From NCBI GenBank assembly GCA_016218485.1, contig JACRDY010000067.1, positions 1 to 12,486 of the forward strand: a stretch of DNA of 12,486 nucleotides, written 5' to 3'. The notes below the pieces were generated by a model. The model was given only the letters and a program-made list of their open reading frames with translations. It searched no databases and was not told the DNA's origin. The stretch comes from Candidatus Falkowiibacteriota bacterium (GTDB lineage: Bacteria; Patescibacteriota; Patescibacteriia; JACRDY01). Both the position numbers and the translations under genes were made by a program. Shown here in pieces: positions 6,098-12,486 of the stretch (the first letter of the stretch is position 1; each line of letters opens with the position of its first letter).

Positions 6098-7537
6098 ATG
6101 GCCATTCATCTGCTCAAGCAAATCATCAAGAGTAACTACCCGCACGTGCCAAATGCTGATTTGGCGCTCTTGGAACGCGCCTACTTTACTGCCCAGCGCA
6201 AGCTCAAAGGCGTCAAGCGGTCATACTTGGATTATTTTGACCACCAGGAGGGGTCGGCCTTGATTATTGCCAAGATGAAACTAGATGCGGAAGTTGTTGC
6301 GGCCACCTTGCTCCATGACCTGCCCTATCGGGCGCATTATGCTATTGACGACATCCGACGGGATTTTGGCGGCGGTATTGCCGACATGCTGACCGCTTTG
6401 GATGACCTGCGCGATGTGGAGGCGCACTATAAAGGCACAGAGCAGTACATTGAACACGCTCGCAAAATGTTCATGGCGATCGGTCACGACTTCCGTGTTC
6501 TCCTGATCAAGTTCGCTGAACGTCTGGATAATTTGCGAGCGCTGGATAGCTTTCCCAAGATGCATCAGAAACGGATAGTAGAAATGACGGAGAAGATTTA
6601 CATTCCGCTCTTGGGTATTCTCGGTATTTGGCAGATGCGTTGTCAGATGGATGATATTTGTTTTGCCTATCGGTATCCGCAGAAGTATGCCAAGCTGAAA
6701 GCCAAGATTGATAAGGCATTGTACAAGCGTCACGAGCAGATCGTGACCGAAACGGTACGGCGTGTTTTGGCTGCTGCCAAGCAGTATCACATCAAGTGTA
6801 TGGTGACCAACCGTTTCAAGCATATTGCCAGTATCTATCGCAAGATGCAGGAACAGCAAGTGCATTTCAATGAGCTCTATGATGTTTTCGCCTTGCGGGT
6901 GATGGTAGATACGGTAGATGATTGCTACCTGATGCTGGGGGTGATCCACGGTCTCTGGGTGCCGGTACCGCGCCGGATCAAAGATTATATTTCTTCACCC
7001 AAACCCAACGGGTATCAGTCACTCCATACCACGGTTTTTACCGACGATGGGAACTATATGGAGTTTCAGATTCGGACCAAGAAAATGGATGATGAGTCCA
7101 AATACGGTCTGGCGGCGCACTGGTATTACAAGGGAGACTATAGCAATCGGCGGGTGCCGGAGTGGGTGGCCGAGGCGCTCAAAGCTCGTTTAATCTATGA
7201 GCAGTCGGGTACGCAGATTGAGAGTATTAATTTTGACGCCCTGACGGATAATATTTTTTGCTATACACCCCGCGGAGACATTATTGAGCTGCCGCGCGGG
7301 TCCACCCCGGTTGACTTTGCCTACACGGTACACAGTGACCTGGGGCACTACTGTCGGCAGGCGCTTATCAACGATATTGAACGGCCCCTCAATACGCGCC
7401 TGCGCAATAATGATGTGGTGGAAATTATCAAAAAGCGACAGAAACGCCCGTTTAAAAAATGGCTGCAGTTTGTCAAAACAGCCAAAGCCAGAGAGACCAT
7501 TCATCGTTTCTATCATCCCACTGCTCGGTTACGATAA
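6098..7537 (+). CDS. rel: RelA/SpoT homologue 1 with degenerate hydrolase site
   Basis: The 479-residue protein has the order HD hydrolase (about 20-190), (p)ppGpp synthetase (about 230-345) and TGS (about 385-447). The synthetase looks complete: R239, K241, S245 and K249 in NRFKHIASIYRKM, D262, RIKD (293-296), KPNGYQSLHTTV (302-313) and E322 in MEFQIRT. In the HD domain H49 and H73-D74 remain. The ED pair that follows in active hydrolases is Y77-R78, and the distal metal aspartate is E141 (AERLDN). I infer a synthetase with little or no hydrolysis. RIKD is the RxKD form typical of bifunctional Rel. The protein ends shortly after TGS, without the zinc-finger and ACT/RRM parts of full-length Rel (about 740 residues). 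It is followed after 8 bases by a second homologue. Confidence 0.93.
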   Translation: MAIHLLKQIIKSNYPHVPNADLALLERAYFTAQRKLKGVKRSYLDYFDHQEGSALIIAKMKLDAEVVAATLLHDLPYRAHYAIDDIRRDFGGGIADMLTALDDLRDVEAHYKGTEQYIEHARKMFMAIGHDFRVLLIKFAERLDNLRALDSFPKMHQKRIVEMTEKIYIPLLGILGIWQMRCQMDDICFAYRYPQKYAKLKAKIDKALYKRHEQIVTETVRRVLAAAKQYHIKCMVTNRFKHIASIYRKMQEQQVHFNELYDVFALRVMVDTVDDCYLMLGVIHGLWVPVPRRIKDYISSPKPNGYQSLHTTVFTDDGNYMEFQIRTKKMDDESKYGLAAHWYYKGDYSNRRVPEWVAEALKARLIYEQSGTQIESINFDALTDNIFCYTPRGDIIELPRGSTPVDFAYTVHSDLGHYCRQALINDIERPLNTRLRNNDVVEIIKKRQKRPFKKWLQFVKTAKARETIHRFYHPTARLR

Positions 7538-7545
7538 ATCATCTT

Positions 7546-9012
7546 ATGGAACAAGCACTAGAAAAATTAATCAAGTGCATCACCGACCGTCATGCCGGTA
7601 CCGACGTGGATATGGTCGCGTTGGCGTATGACTTTTCCCAGCAAGCTCATCAGGGGCAAACTCGTCTGACCGGCGAGCCGTATTTTATCCATCCGTATAA
7701 CGTGGCGATAATTCTCGCGGAGATGAATATGAGTCCTGATATTGTCGTCGCGGGGCTCTTACACGATGTGACGGAGGAGAGCGGCGTGTCCATTAGTCAG
7801 CTGGAAAAAGAGTTTGGTAAAGATGTGGCCTTTTTGGTGGACGGTGTGACTAAAGTCGGTAAAGTGAAATATCGCGGGGTAGAGCGGTACCTGGAGAATC
7901 TGCGCAAAATGTTCGTGGCCGTGGCGGTGGATCTGCGGGTGATTATCGTCCGTCTGGCCGACCGGCTGGATAACCTGCGGACGCTCTACGTGCATGCCCG
8001 GGAAAAACAAGTGCGGATCGCGCAGGAGAGTCTGGAGATTTACGCGCCGATTGCCAACCGTCTCGGTATGGGAGAGATCAAAGGCTTGATTGAAGATGAG
8101 GCTTTTAAATACGCGCTGCCCGAAGAGTACCAGTGGGTCAAGGGTCTGGCGACTAAGCGACAGGCCGAGCAGCAGAAGTATCTGCGAACCATAGAAAAAC
8201 GATTAACCAAGGAATTACGAGAACAGAGTATTGAGTATATTTCCATTCATGGACGGGTTAAACATCTCTATAGTCTGTACCTCAAACTCCTGCGCTATGA
8301 CCGTGATATTACGCGGGTACACGACCTGGTGGCGCTGCGGGTGATTGTCAAAAATATCGCTGATTGTTACCGGGTACTGGGGATGATCCACAGTCTCTGG
8401 CCGCCCATGCAGGGACGGATCAAAGACTATATTGCGCGGCCAAAAATCAACGGTTACCAGTCGCTGCACACCACCGTCTTTACCGAGGACAAGCGAGTCG
8501 TGGAAATACAGATCCGCAGCCAAGAGATGCATGATCAAGCTGAATTCGGCGTGGCGGCGCACTGGCGCTATGATGAAGATCAGGGGGTCAAACCAGCGCT
8601 CAAGAAAATTGGCTGGGTGGAAGAATTGGCCCAGTGGAAACAGGAGATTGAGGATAATCAGCGGAATTTGGAGCGGCTTAAAGTGGACGTACTGAAGAAT
8701 CGGATTTTTGTTTTCACGCCCAAGGGTGACGTGATTGATTTGCCGGAGAGTTCCACGCCTGTAGACTTCGCCTACAGTATCCACACCGACATTGGCGACA
8801 AGTGCAGCCGCGCCTATGTCAATGACGCCATTGTCAACCTAGATCACCAGCTGAAGAACGGCGACATCGTGGAAGTGTTGATTGATAAGAATCGTAAAGG
8901 GCCAAATCCGGATTGGCTGCAGTTTGTCAAAAGTTCTACCGCCCGCGCGCACATCAAGGCCGCGACCCGGGCGGAACGGCATGGGTTCTTGAGTAAGCTG
9001 ATTGGTTCGTAA
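7546..9012 (+). CDS. rel: RelA/SpoT homologue 2, probable bifunctional (p)ppGpp synthetase/hydrolase
   Basis: From the ATG at 7546 the protein has 488 residues. The HD domain keeps H49 (EPYFIHP), H73-D74, E77 and D139/N143 (LADRLDN). The usual HDxxED reads HDVTEE, a conservative D-to-E change at residue 78. The synthetase has R237, K239, S243, K247, D260, RIKD (291-294), NGYQSLHTTV (302-311), E320 and the MHDQAEFGVAAHW block (328-340). A TGS domain (about 387-447) comes last, then about 40 residues. The regulatory zinc-finger and ACT/RRM modules are absent. An upstream in-frame start at 7459 would overlap the first rel gene by 79 bases without family-like sequence, so 7546 is preferred. The two genes share one promoter. 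Residue numbers of key motifs nearly coincide, pointing to an old tandem duplication. Confidence 0.95.
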   Translation: MEQALEKLIKCITDRHAGTDVDMVALAYDFSQQAHQGQTRLTGEPYFIHPYNVAIILAEMNMSPDIVVAGLLHDVTEESGVSISQLEKEFGKDVAFLVDGVTKVGKVKYRGVERYLENLRKMFVAVAVDLRVIIVRLADRLDNLRTLYVHAREKQVRIAQESLEIYAPIANRLGMGEIKGLIEDEAFKYALPEEYQWVKGLATKRQAEQQKYLRTIEKRLTKELREQSIEYISIHGRVKHLYSLYLKLLRYDRDITRVHDLVALRVIVKNIADCYRVLGMIHSLWPPMQGRIKDYIARPKINGYQSLHTTVFTEDKRVVEIQIRSQEMHDQAEFGVAAHWRYDEDQGVKPALKKIGWVEELAQWKQEIEDNQRNLERLKVDVLKNRIFVFTPKGDVIDLPESSTPVDFAYSIHTDIGDKCSRAYVNDAIVNLDHQLKNGDIVEVLIDKNRKGPNPDWLQFVKSSTARAHIKAATRAERHGFLSKLIGS

Positions 9013-9014
9013 TT

Positions 9015-9089
9015 AAAGACACAGATTACACAGATAATCACAGATCACACGGATCTGTGATTATCTGTAACTATCTGTGTAATCTGTGT
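9015..9089. repeat. ACAGAT-word inverted repeat, copy 2, between convergent genes
   Basis: A perfect 17-bp stem (9030-9046 with 9052-9068) encloses the loop ACACG. Further matching words lie outside it, with one extra 10-base unit on the right arm. It fills the 79 bases between the rel stop at 9012 and the der stop at 9092, so it can serve as a shared 3' end for both. It shares its opening sequence and word set with 5617-5687. Confidence 0.85.
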
Positions 9090-9091
9090 TG

Positions 9092-10474
9092 CTATTTCTT
9101 ATAAAACCGCTGGTGGACGATAATGGGCGTGCCAATAAAGCCGAAATCCTGCCGGATTTGATTTTCCAAATAGCGCACGTAGGACTTGTGGATCTCGGCT
9201 TTGGGGTGGATGAGGAGAACAAATCGCGGCGGGTTGATGCTGGTTTGGCTCAAGCCATAGATATAGGGGTGGATGTTGCCTTTGGACTGCGCCGGTAAAT
9301 GTCGCTTGATGGATCTTTTTAGGAGGATTTCCAATTCTTTGTCCGGCACCCGTTGTTCGCGGGCGGCGGTGATGTCTATGGCCAGGTCAAGAATTTTTTT
9401 GACGCGCTGGCCGCTCTTGGCCGAGACGAAGATGACGGGCGCCCAGGCTAAGGCCGGGAAATAGCGCTGGAAATATTTGGTAAACGTCAGTTCAGCGCCG
9501 GTCTTTTTGTCCGCGATCAGGTCCCACTTGTTGGCCACAATGATCAGGCCGACATTGCCGTCGGTGATCTCTCGAGCGATTTTAGCATCCTGCACGCTCA
9601 AGTCTTTCGAGACGTCCAAGATGAGGAGCGCGACATCCGCTGCCTGCAGGCTATGGAGTGAATCAGTCACCCCGGCTTTTTCCACGCCGGGTCTGATCTT
9701 GGCGCGGCGGCGGATGCCGGCGGTGTCAATCAGGGTAAAATGCTTGTCATGGTAGGCAAAGTCAATATCCTGGGCTTCGCGGGTAGTGTGGGCGATGGGA
9801 GAGACAATGACCCGTTCTTCACCGAGAATTGAATTGAGGAGTGAAGACTTGCCGACATTGGGCTGACCCATGATGGCCACTTTAATTTTCGGCGGGATTG
9901 GCTCTGGTTGGCCCCGGCTGAATTTCAATTTTTTAATAACACTGTCCAGCATGTCGCCGGTGCCGACGCCGGTGATGGCCGAGACGGGGATAGCTTGCCC
10001 CAGACCCAGCCGGGAGAACTGCCAGATGTCATGTCGCTGGCTCTGCCGGTCTATTTTGTTAGCGAGCAGCAGGTGTGATTTGCCGCTCTTACGTAGAATA
10101 TTACGTACCGTCTGATCTTCCACCTGCAGGCCGACGGCGCCATCCACCACCATGATGATGAAGTCGGCTTGCTTGATGGCAATAGTTGCTTGTTTAACGA
10201 TGTTGGTTTCAATCAGGTCATCGGGATTGACGCGCTCGGTCAGTTTCAGTTTTTTCGGCAGTTTGGTTTTTGGCAGATACCCTAAATCCAGCCCGCCGGT
10301 GTCCACCAGGTAAAATTCTTTGTCACGCCATTCCACCACGCCGATATTACGATCGCGCGTGGTGCCGGCCTCGGGTGAAGTCAGGGCTTTACGCTGCCCG
10401 ATCAGCCGGTTGAAGAGAGTGGATTTACCCACATTGGTTCGGCCGATGAGGGCGACGGTAGGGAGTTTTTTCAT
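9092..10474 (-). CDS. der: Ribosome biogenesis GTPase Der (EngA)
   Basis: Der is an essential GTPase with two G domains and a KH-like C-terminus that assists 50S subunit assembly. The 460 residues include, in G domain 1, GRTNVGKST (11-19), TTRDR (38-42), DTGG (58-61) and NKID (139-142). In G domain 2 they include GQPNVGKSS (203-211), HTTRE (229-233), DTAG (250-253), NKWD (315-318) and SAKSG (351-355). The KH-like end carries SYVRYLENQIRQDFGFIGTP (431-450). G domain 1 has 33 residues between DTGG and QATIAIKQAD where E. coli Der has 14, giving a lysine-rich insert of about 19 residues in the switch II region. The first P-loop reads GRTNVGKS rather than the usual GRPNVGKS. No Shine-Dalgarno sequence is seen. 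The gene converges on the rel operon. Confidence 0.97.
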   Translation of the reverse strand: MKKLPTVALIGRTNVGKSTLFNRLIGQRKALTSPEAGTTRDRNIGVVEWRDKEFYLVDTGGLDLGYLPKTKLPKKLKLTERVNPDDLIETNIVKQATIAIKQADFIIMVVDGAVGLQVEDQTVRNILRKSGKSHLLLANKIDRQSQRHDIWQFSRLGLGQAIPVSAITGVGTGDMLDSVIKKLKFSRGQPEPIPPKIKVAIMGQPNVGKSSLLNSILGEERVIVSPIAHTTREAQDIDFAYHDKHFTLIDTAGIRRRAKIRPGVEKAGVTDSLHSLQAADVALLILDVSKDLSVQDAKIAREITDGNVGLIIVANKWDLIADKKTGAELTFTKYFQRYFPALAWAPVIFVSAKSGQRVKKILDLAIDITAAREQRVPDKELEILLKRSIKRHLPAQSKGNIHPYIYGLSQTSINPPRFVLLIHPKAEIHKSYVRYLENQIRQDFGFIGTPIIVHQRFYKK

Positions 10475-10491
10475 AGTAGGTTCATTAATCC

Positions 10492-10516
10492 TACGAATTT
10501 ACGAATTATTACGAAT
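10492..10516. repeat. Three TACGAAT words upstream of der
   Basis: TACGAAT occurs at 10492-10498, 10500-10506 and 10510-10516, spaced 8 and 10 bases apart, 18 to 42 bases upstream of the der start (on its strand: ATTCGTA). They could be a protein-binding site or a residue of the intergenic repeats. I could not place a clear der promoter here. Confidence 0.55.
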
Positions 10517-10550
10517 ATACGGATACAGCAGAGATAAGCCCTAGCGCCTG

Positions 10551-10565
10551 TCCGCCTTGGGCGGA
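10551..10565. repeat. Short GC hairpin TCCGCC/GGCGGA
   Basis: TCCGCC (10551-10556), loop TTG, GGCGGA (10560-10565). It lies downstream of the LCP stop on the minus strand. No T-run follows in either direction. Confidence 0.55.
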
Positions 10566-10570
10566 AGATA

Positions 10571-10615
10571 GAGAGATACAGAGATAAAAATACCCACCCT
10601 ATCTCTCTATCTCTT
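10571..10615. repeat. GAGATA-word hairpin downstream of the LCP gene
   Basis: Arms 10571-10586 and 10600-10615 pair at 14 of 16 positions. Each arm is a near-tandem repeat of AGAGATA. It starts about 35 bases after the LCP stop on the minus strand and may mark the 3' end of that mRNA. Confidence 0.65.
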
Positions 10616-10649
10616 TATTTCAGATTTTATTTGTATATTTTTGTAGGAT

Positions 10650-12113
10650 TTACAGCTCAAGCTCTCCAGCTTCGGCGCCGAGTACTACCACGATATCACT
10701 GGTGCTGAGATTCAGCCAGCTGGGGATGCTGCCGGCGACATTGGCTTTGAGATCTTGAGTCAAAAATTCAATCGTCTGCGGCGCATCTTTGCCGGTCAGA
10801 TTGTAGAGGACAGTTTTCTCGTAGTCGCGGAATGGCGCGTTGCCGACTTCCGGGACGTTGTAGCCGAGCGACTGGAGGCGGGTCTGCACCTTGCCGGCCA
10901 GGCCGGAGAGGAAGGTGCCGTTACGAATGCCAATAGTCGCTTTTTCCTTGACCGCCTTAGTCGCCTCTTGAGCTGTTTGCCGCTGCTCTGTTTGTTGGTC
11001 AGTTTTAATTTCAGCTACGCTTGGTTGGCCGAAAATATTTTTCACCAACGTTCTAATCAGGTCAAAGTTGCCTCCCGGCGGCTGCAGCAGAAAGGCGCCA
11101 TCTTCGCCGATGACCACTTCCAGCTGTCCGCCCGGTCCCTCGTTTAACCCCTGGGTAATGACGCTATCTTGGTTAATGCCCTTGGCGATTTGGGACAGCC
11201 GGAGCATTTCCCAGATTTCCATATTGGTGGCAATATGGCTGACGTATTGATTGTAGATATTTTTGATCGTCAGTGGATTGGCTAGGGTGGAAAAGGAAAG
11301 GAGTTTATCTTTGACTGCTAGGATGATTTTTTGTTGTCGCTTATTGCGGGCAAAGTCAGAACCTTCGCCATTGCTGCCATGCCGCGAGCGAACGAATTGG
11401 AGAGAGGTTTTACCATCCATCAGCTGGCAGCCGGCGGCGAAATGAATACTTTCTATTTTGTAGTCCTCCGTCGGGTATTGGTTATCAGTGAATTCATTAT
11501 CAACGCAGATTTTGAGGCCATCCAGCTGATCAATAAATTCCGTGAAGCCGGTGAAGTCAACGCGCAGGTAGTAGTGGATGGGAATTTGAAAAACTTGCTC
11601 AATGGTTTTGACAGTCAGTTCAGCGCCGGCGCCCGGCTGTTCGGCTTCGCCATAAGCATTGGCGCTATTAATACGTTGCCAGCCGTAGCCCGGGATAGGC
11701 ATGACCAGGTCGCGCGGGATAGAGATCAGCGCCACTTTTTTGTTGACCGGATCAAGACTGGCCAGCATAATCGTGTCGGTCAGGTACGGCCCGTCATGTC
11801 CGAGACCGCCAATGCCGAGAAGGAGGAAGTTGATACGGCCGTCTTTTTCTCCCTGGAGTGTTTTGTTGTGGCTGGTGATCAGGTGGGTGACCTGAGTCCA
11901 AAAACTGATGGGCGCGCTGTCTCTTCGGTTACCGCTGAATATTGCCTTGAAGCCGATGAGTGCGAGTAGAATAATTAAAAAAATGACCAGGATTTTTACC
12001 TTGTTGGTGCGTCGGTTGGGGCGGGGGAGAGCCGGATCGCGCTGCGGTGGAGTCGCCTCGGTGGCCGTTAATTCTTCTTTGATTTTGGAAAAGTCTATCT
12101 GCGGTTTTGACAT
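10650..12113 (-). CDS. LCP (LytR-CpsA-Psr) family protein with LytR_C domain
   Basis: LCP enzymes transfer lipid-linked glycopolymers (teichoic acids, capsule, arabinogalactan) to peptidoglycan on the outer face of the membrane. This 487-residue protein has a basic, proline-rich cytoplasmic N-terminus (1-40), one membrane segment (about 39-59) and the LCP domain (about 93-270). Conserved residues include D113 (LTDTIML), R134-D135 (SIPRD), RINSANAYG (147-155), VRSRHG (241-246) and SDFARNKRQQ (252-261). A Gln/Thr/Lys linker (about 368-392) leads to a LytR_C-type domain (about 393-480). A perfect TATAAT lies six bases before the ATG, so the mRNA is probably leaderless. The specific polymer is unknown. 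Confidence 0.94.
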   Translation of the reverse strand: MSKPQIDFSKIKEELTATEATPPQRDPALPRPNRRTNKVKILVIFLIILLALIGFKAIFSGNRRDSAPISFWTQVTHLITSHNKTLQGEKDGRINFLLLGIGGLGHDGPYLTDTIMLASLDPVNKKVALISIPRDLVMPIPGYGWQRINSANAYGEAEQPGAGAELTVKTIEQVFQIPIHYYLRVDFTGFTEFIDQLDGLKICVDNEFTDNQYPTEDYKIESIHFAAGCQLMDGKTSLQFVRSRHGSNGEGSDFARNKRQQKIILAVKDKLLSFSTLANPLTIKNIYNQYVSHIATNMEIWEMLRLSQIAKGINQDSVITQGLNEGPGGQLEVVIGEDGAFLLQPPGGNFDLIRTLVKNIFGQPSVAEIKTDQQTEQRQTAQEATKAVKEKATIGIRNGTFLSGLAGKVQTRLQSLGYNVPEVGNAPFRDYEKTVLYNLTGKDAPQTIEFLTQDLKANVAGSIPSWLNLSTSDIVVVLGAEAGELEL

Positions 12114-12119
12114 GGCTCT

Positions 12120-12148
12120 ATTATAGAGAAAATCGGAGCAGAGAGCAA
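12120..12148 (-). promoter_or_regulatory. Promoter of the LCP gene, giving a leaderless mRNA
   Basis: On the minus strand, TTGCTC (12148-12143), a 17-base spacer and a perfect TATAAT (12125-12120). Six bases separate the -10 box from the ATG at 12113, so transcription should begin at or next to the A of the start codon. Confidence 0.6.
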
Positions 12149-12180
12149 GGGTGTGTTAACGCGACGGAGGGAAAAGAGCG

Positions 12181-12259
12181 CCGGTCATAGTTAATTACGA
12201 ATTACGAATGACCGGGTATATATATGCCATATTTTTTAGAATAATTCGTAATTTGTAAT
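12181..12259. repeat. Nested inverted repeats upstream of the LCP promoter
   Basis: CCGGTCAT (12181-12188) is complementary to ATGACCGG (12208-12215). Separately, ATTACGAATTACGAAT (12194-12209) pairs with 12244-12259 at 15 of 16 positions. The two foldbacks overlap and exclude each other. The apex includes TATATATAT and a T-run. Confidence 0.7.
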
Positions 12260-12284
12260 TTATTTAAACGCCCAGTCCGTTCTG

Positions 12285-12344
12285 CCGGCCCGCCGGGGCT
12301 TCCTCCTACGTCCCTTGGACTTCGGCGGACAAGCAAGTTCCAAG
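12285..12344. repeat. GC-rich foldbacks with CTTCGGCGGACAAG word
   Basis: CCGG (12285-12288) faces CCGG (12293-12296). CTTGGACTT (12314-12322) pairs with AAGTTCCAAG (12335-12344) with one extra base. No gene is seen. Confidence 0.5.
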
Positions 12345-12360
12345 TCCCAACAGAAAATAC

Positions 12361-12470
12361 CAAATTCCAAAATCCAAATGACTAATCAATGCCAAAGTTC
12401 CAATGCTAAATGTTAAAAGCTTAGACATTTGGCATTGGAAATTGACTGGTCATTTGGCATTAAGAATTTG
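12361..12470. repeat. Long imperfect inverted repeat at the window end
   Basis: The inner stem TTCCAATGCTAAATGT (12398-12413) pairs with 12425-12440 at 15 of 16 positions, the exception being a wobble-type pair. The outer arms (CAAATTC, CAAATGAC and similar words) continue the complementarity with gaps to 12361 and 12470. No coding frame is convincing between 12114 and the end. Confidence 0.7.
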
Positions 12471-12486
12471 TTATTATTTGGGGTAT

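Noticed and set aside
7459..7545. Upstream start for the second rel gene
   Set aside because: It would overlap the end of the first rel gene by 79 bases and adds 29 residues unlike any RSH N-terminus.
692..9012. Use of genetic code 25 (TGA as glycine)
   Set aside because: All seven genes read through without internal TGA and end in TAA or TAG at the expected family lengths.

Overview
This window reads as a fragment of a small-genome bacterium, most likely from the Candidate Phyla Radiation (Patescibacteria). That placement is an inference from several things: compact housekeeping genes, a DprA competence protein, shortened RelA/SpoT proteins, no recognisable Shine-Dalgarno sequence before any start, and gaps packed with palindromes of the kind common in those genomes. 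No rRNA, tRNA or marker phylogeny is present to prove it. TGA is not used as a sense codon in any of the seven genes, so the code looks standard (not Gracilibacteria code 25).

Layout. Positions 1-39 appear to hold the last 12 codons of an unidentified gene, followed by a terminator and about 600 bases of GC-rich repeats and unassigned DNA. Then on the plus strand come dprA (692-1786), a 178-base hairpin element, capA (1969-3069), topA (3147-5426), a 670-base gap, and two tandem RelA/SpoT homologues (6098-7537 and 7546-9012) that form an operon. On the minus strand, converging on the rel pair, are der (9092-10474) and, upstream of it, an LCP (LytR-CpsA-Psr) family gene (10650-12113). The window ends in about 370 bases of inverted repeats.

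How the genes fit together. DprA loads RecA on incoming DNA and TopA relaxes negative supercoils; dprA-topA adjacency is common in bacteria, but here a CapA-family membrane phosphoesterase lies between them. The two RelA/SpoT proteins make and break (p)ppGpp. The first has lost the hydrolase ED pair and the second keeps a conservative EE version; both end soon after the TGS domain, without the zinc-finger and ACT/RRM modules. Der is the ribosome-assembly GTPase. The LCP protein would attach glycopolymers to the cell wall, and CapA may share that envelope theme.

The most interesting non-coding region is 5424-6097. It holds a perfect 32-bp hairpin starting on the topA stop codon and two candidate small RNAs pointing in opposite directions. 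Each has a sigma70-type promoter and an intrinsic terminator, and they share a 13-base complementary segment. It also holds an ACAGAT-type palindrome that recurs after the second rel gene, a 123-base inverted repeat with a perfect 32-bp palindrome at its centre, and then the promoter of the rel operon. Across the window most gaps contain a different long inverted repeat, often starting at or next to a stop codon. At least two genes (first rel, LCP) have promoters so close to the ATG that the mRNA would be leaderless or nearly so.
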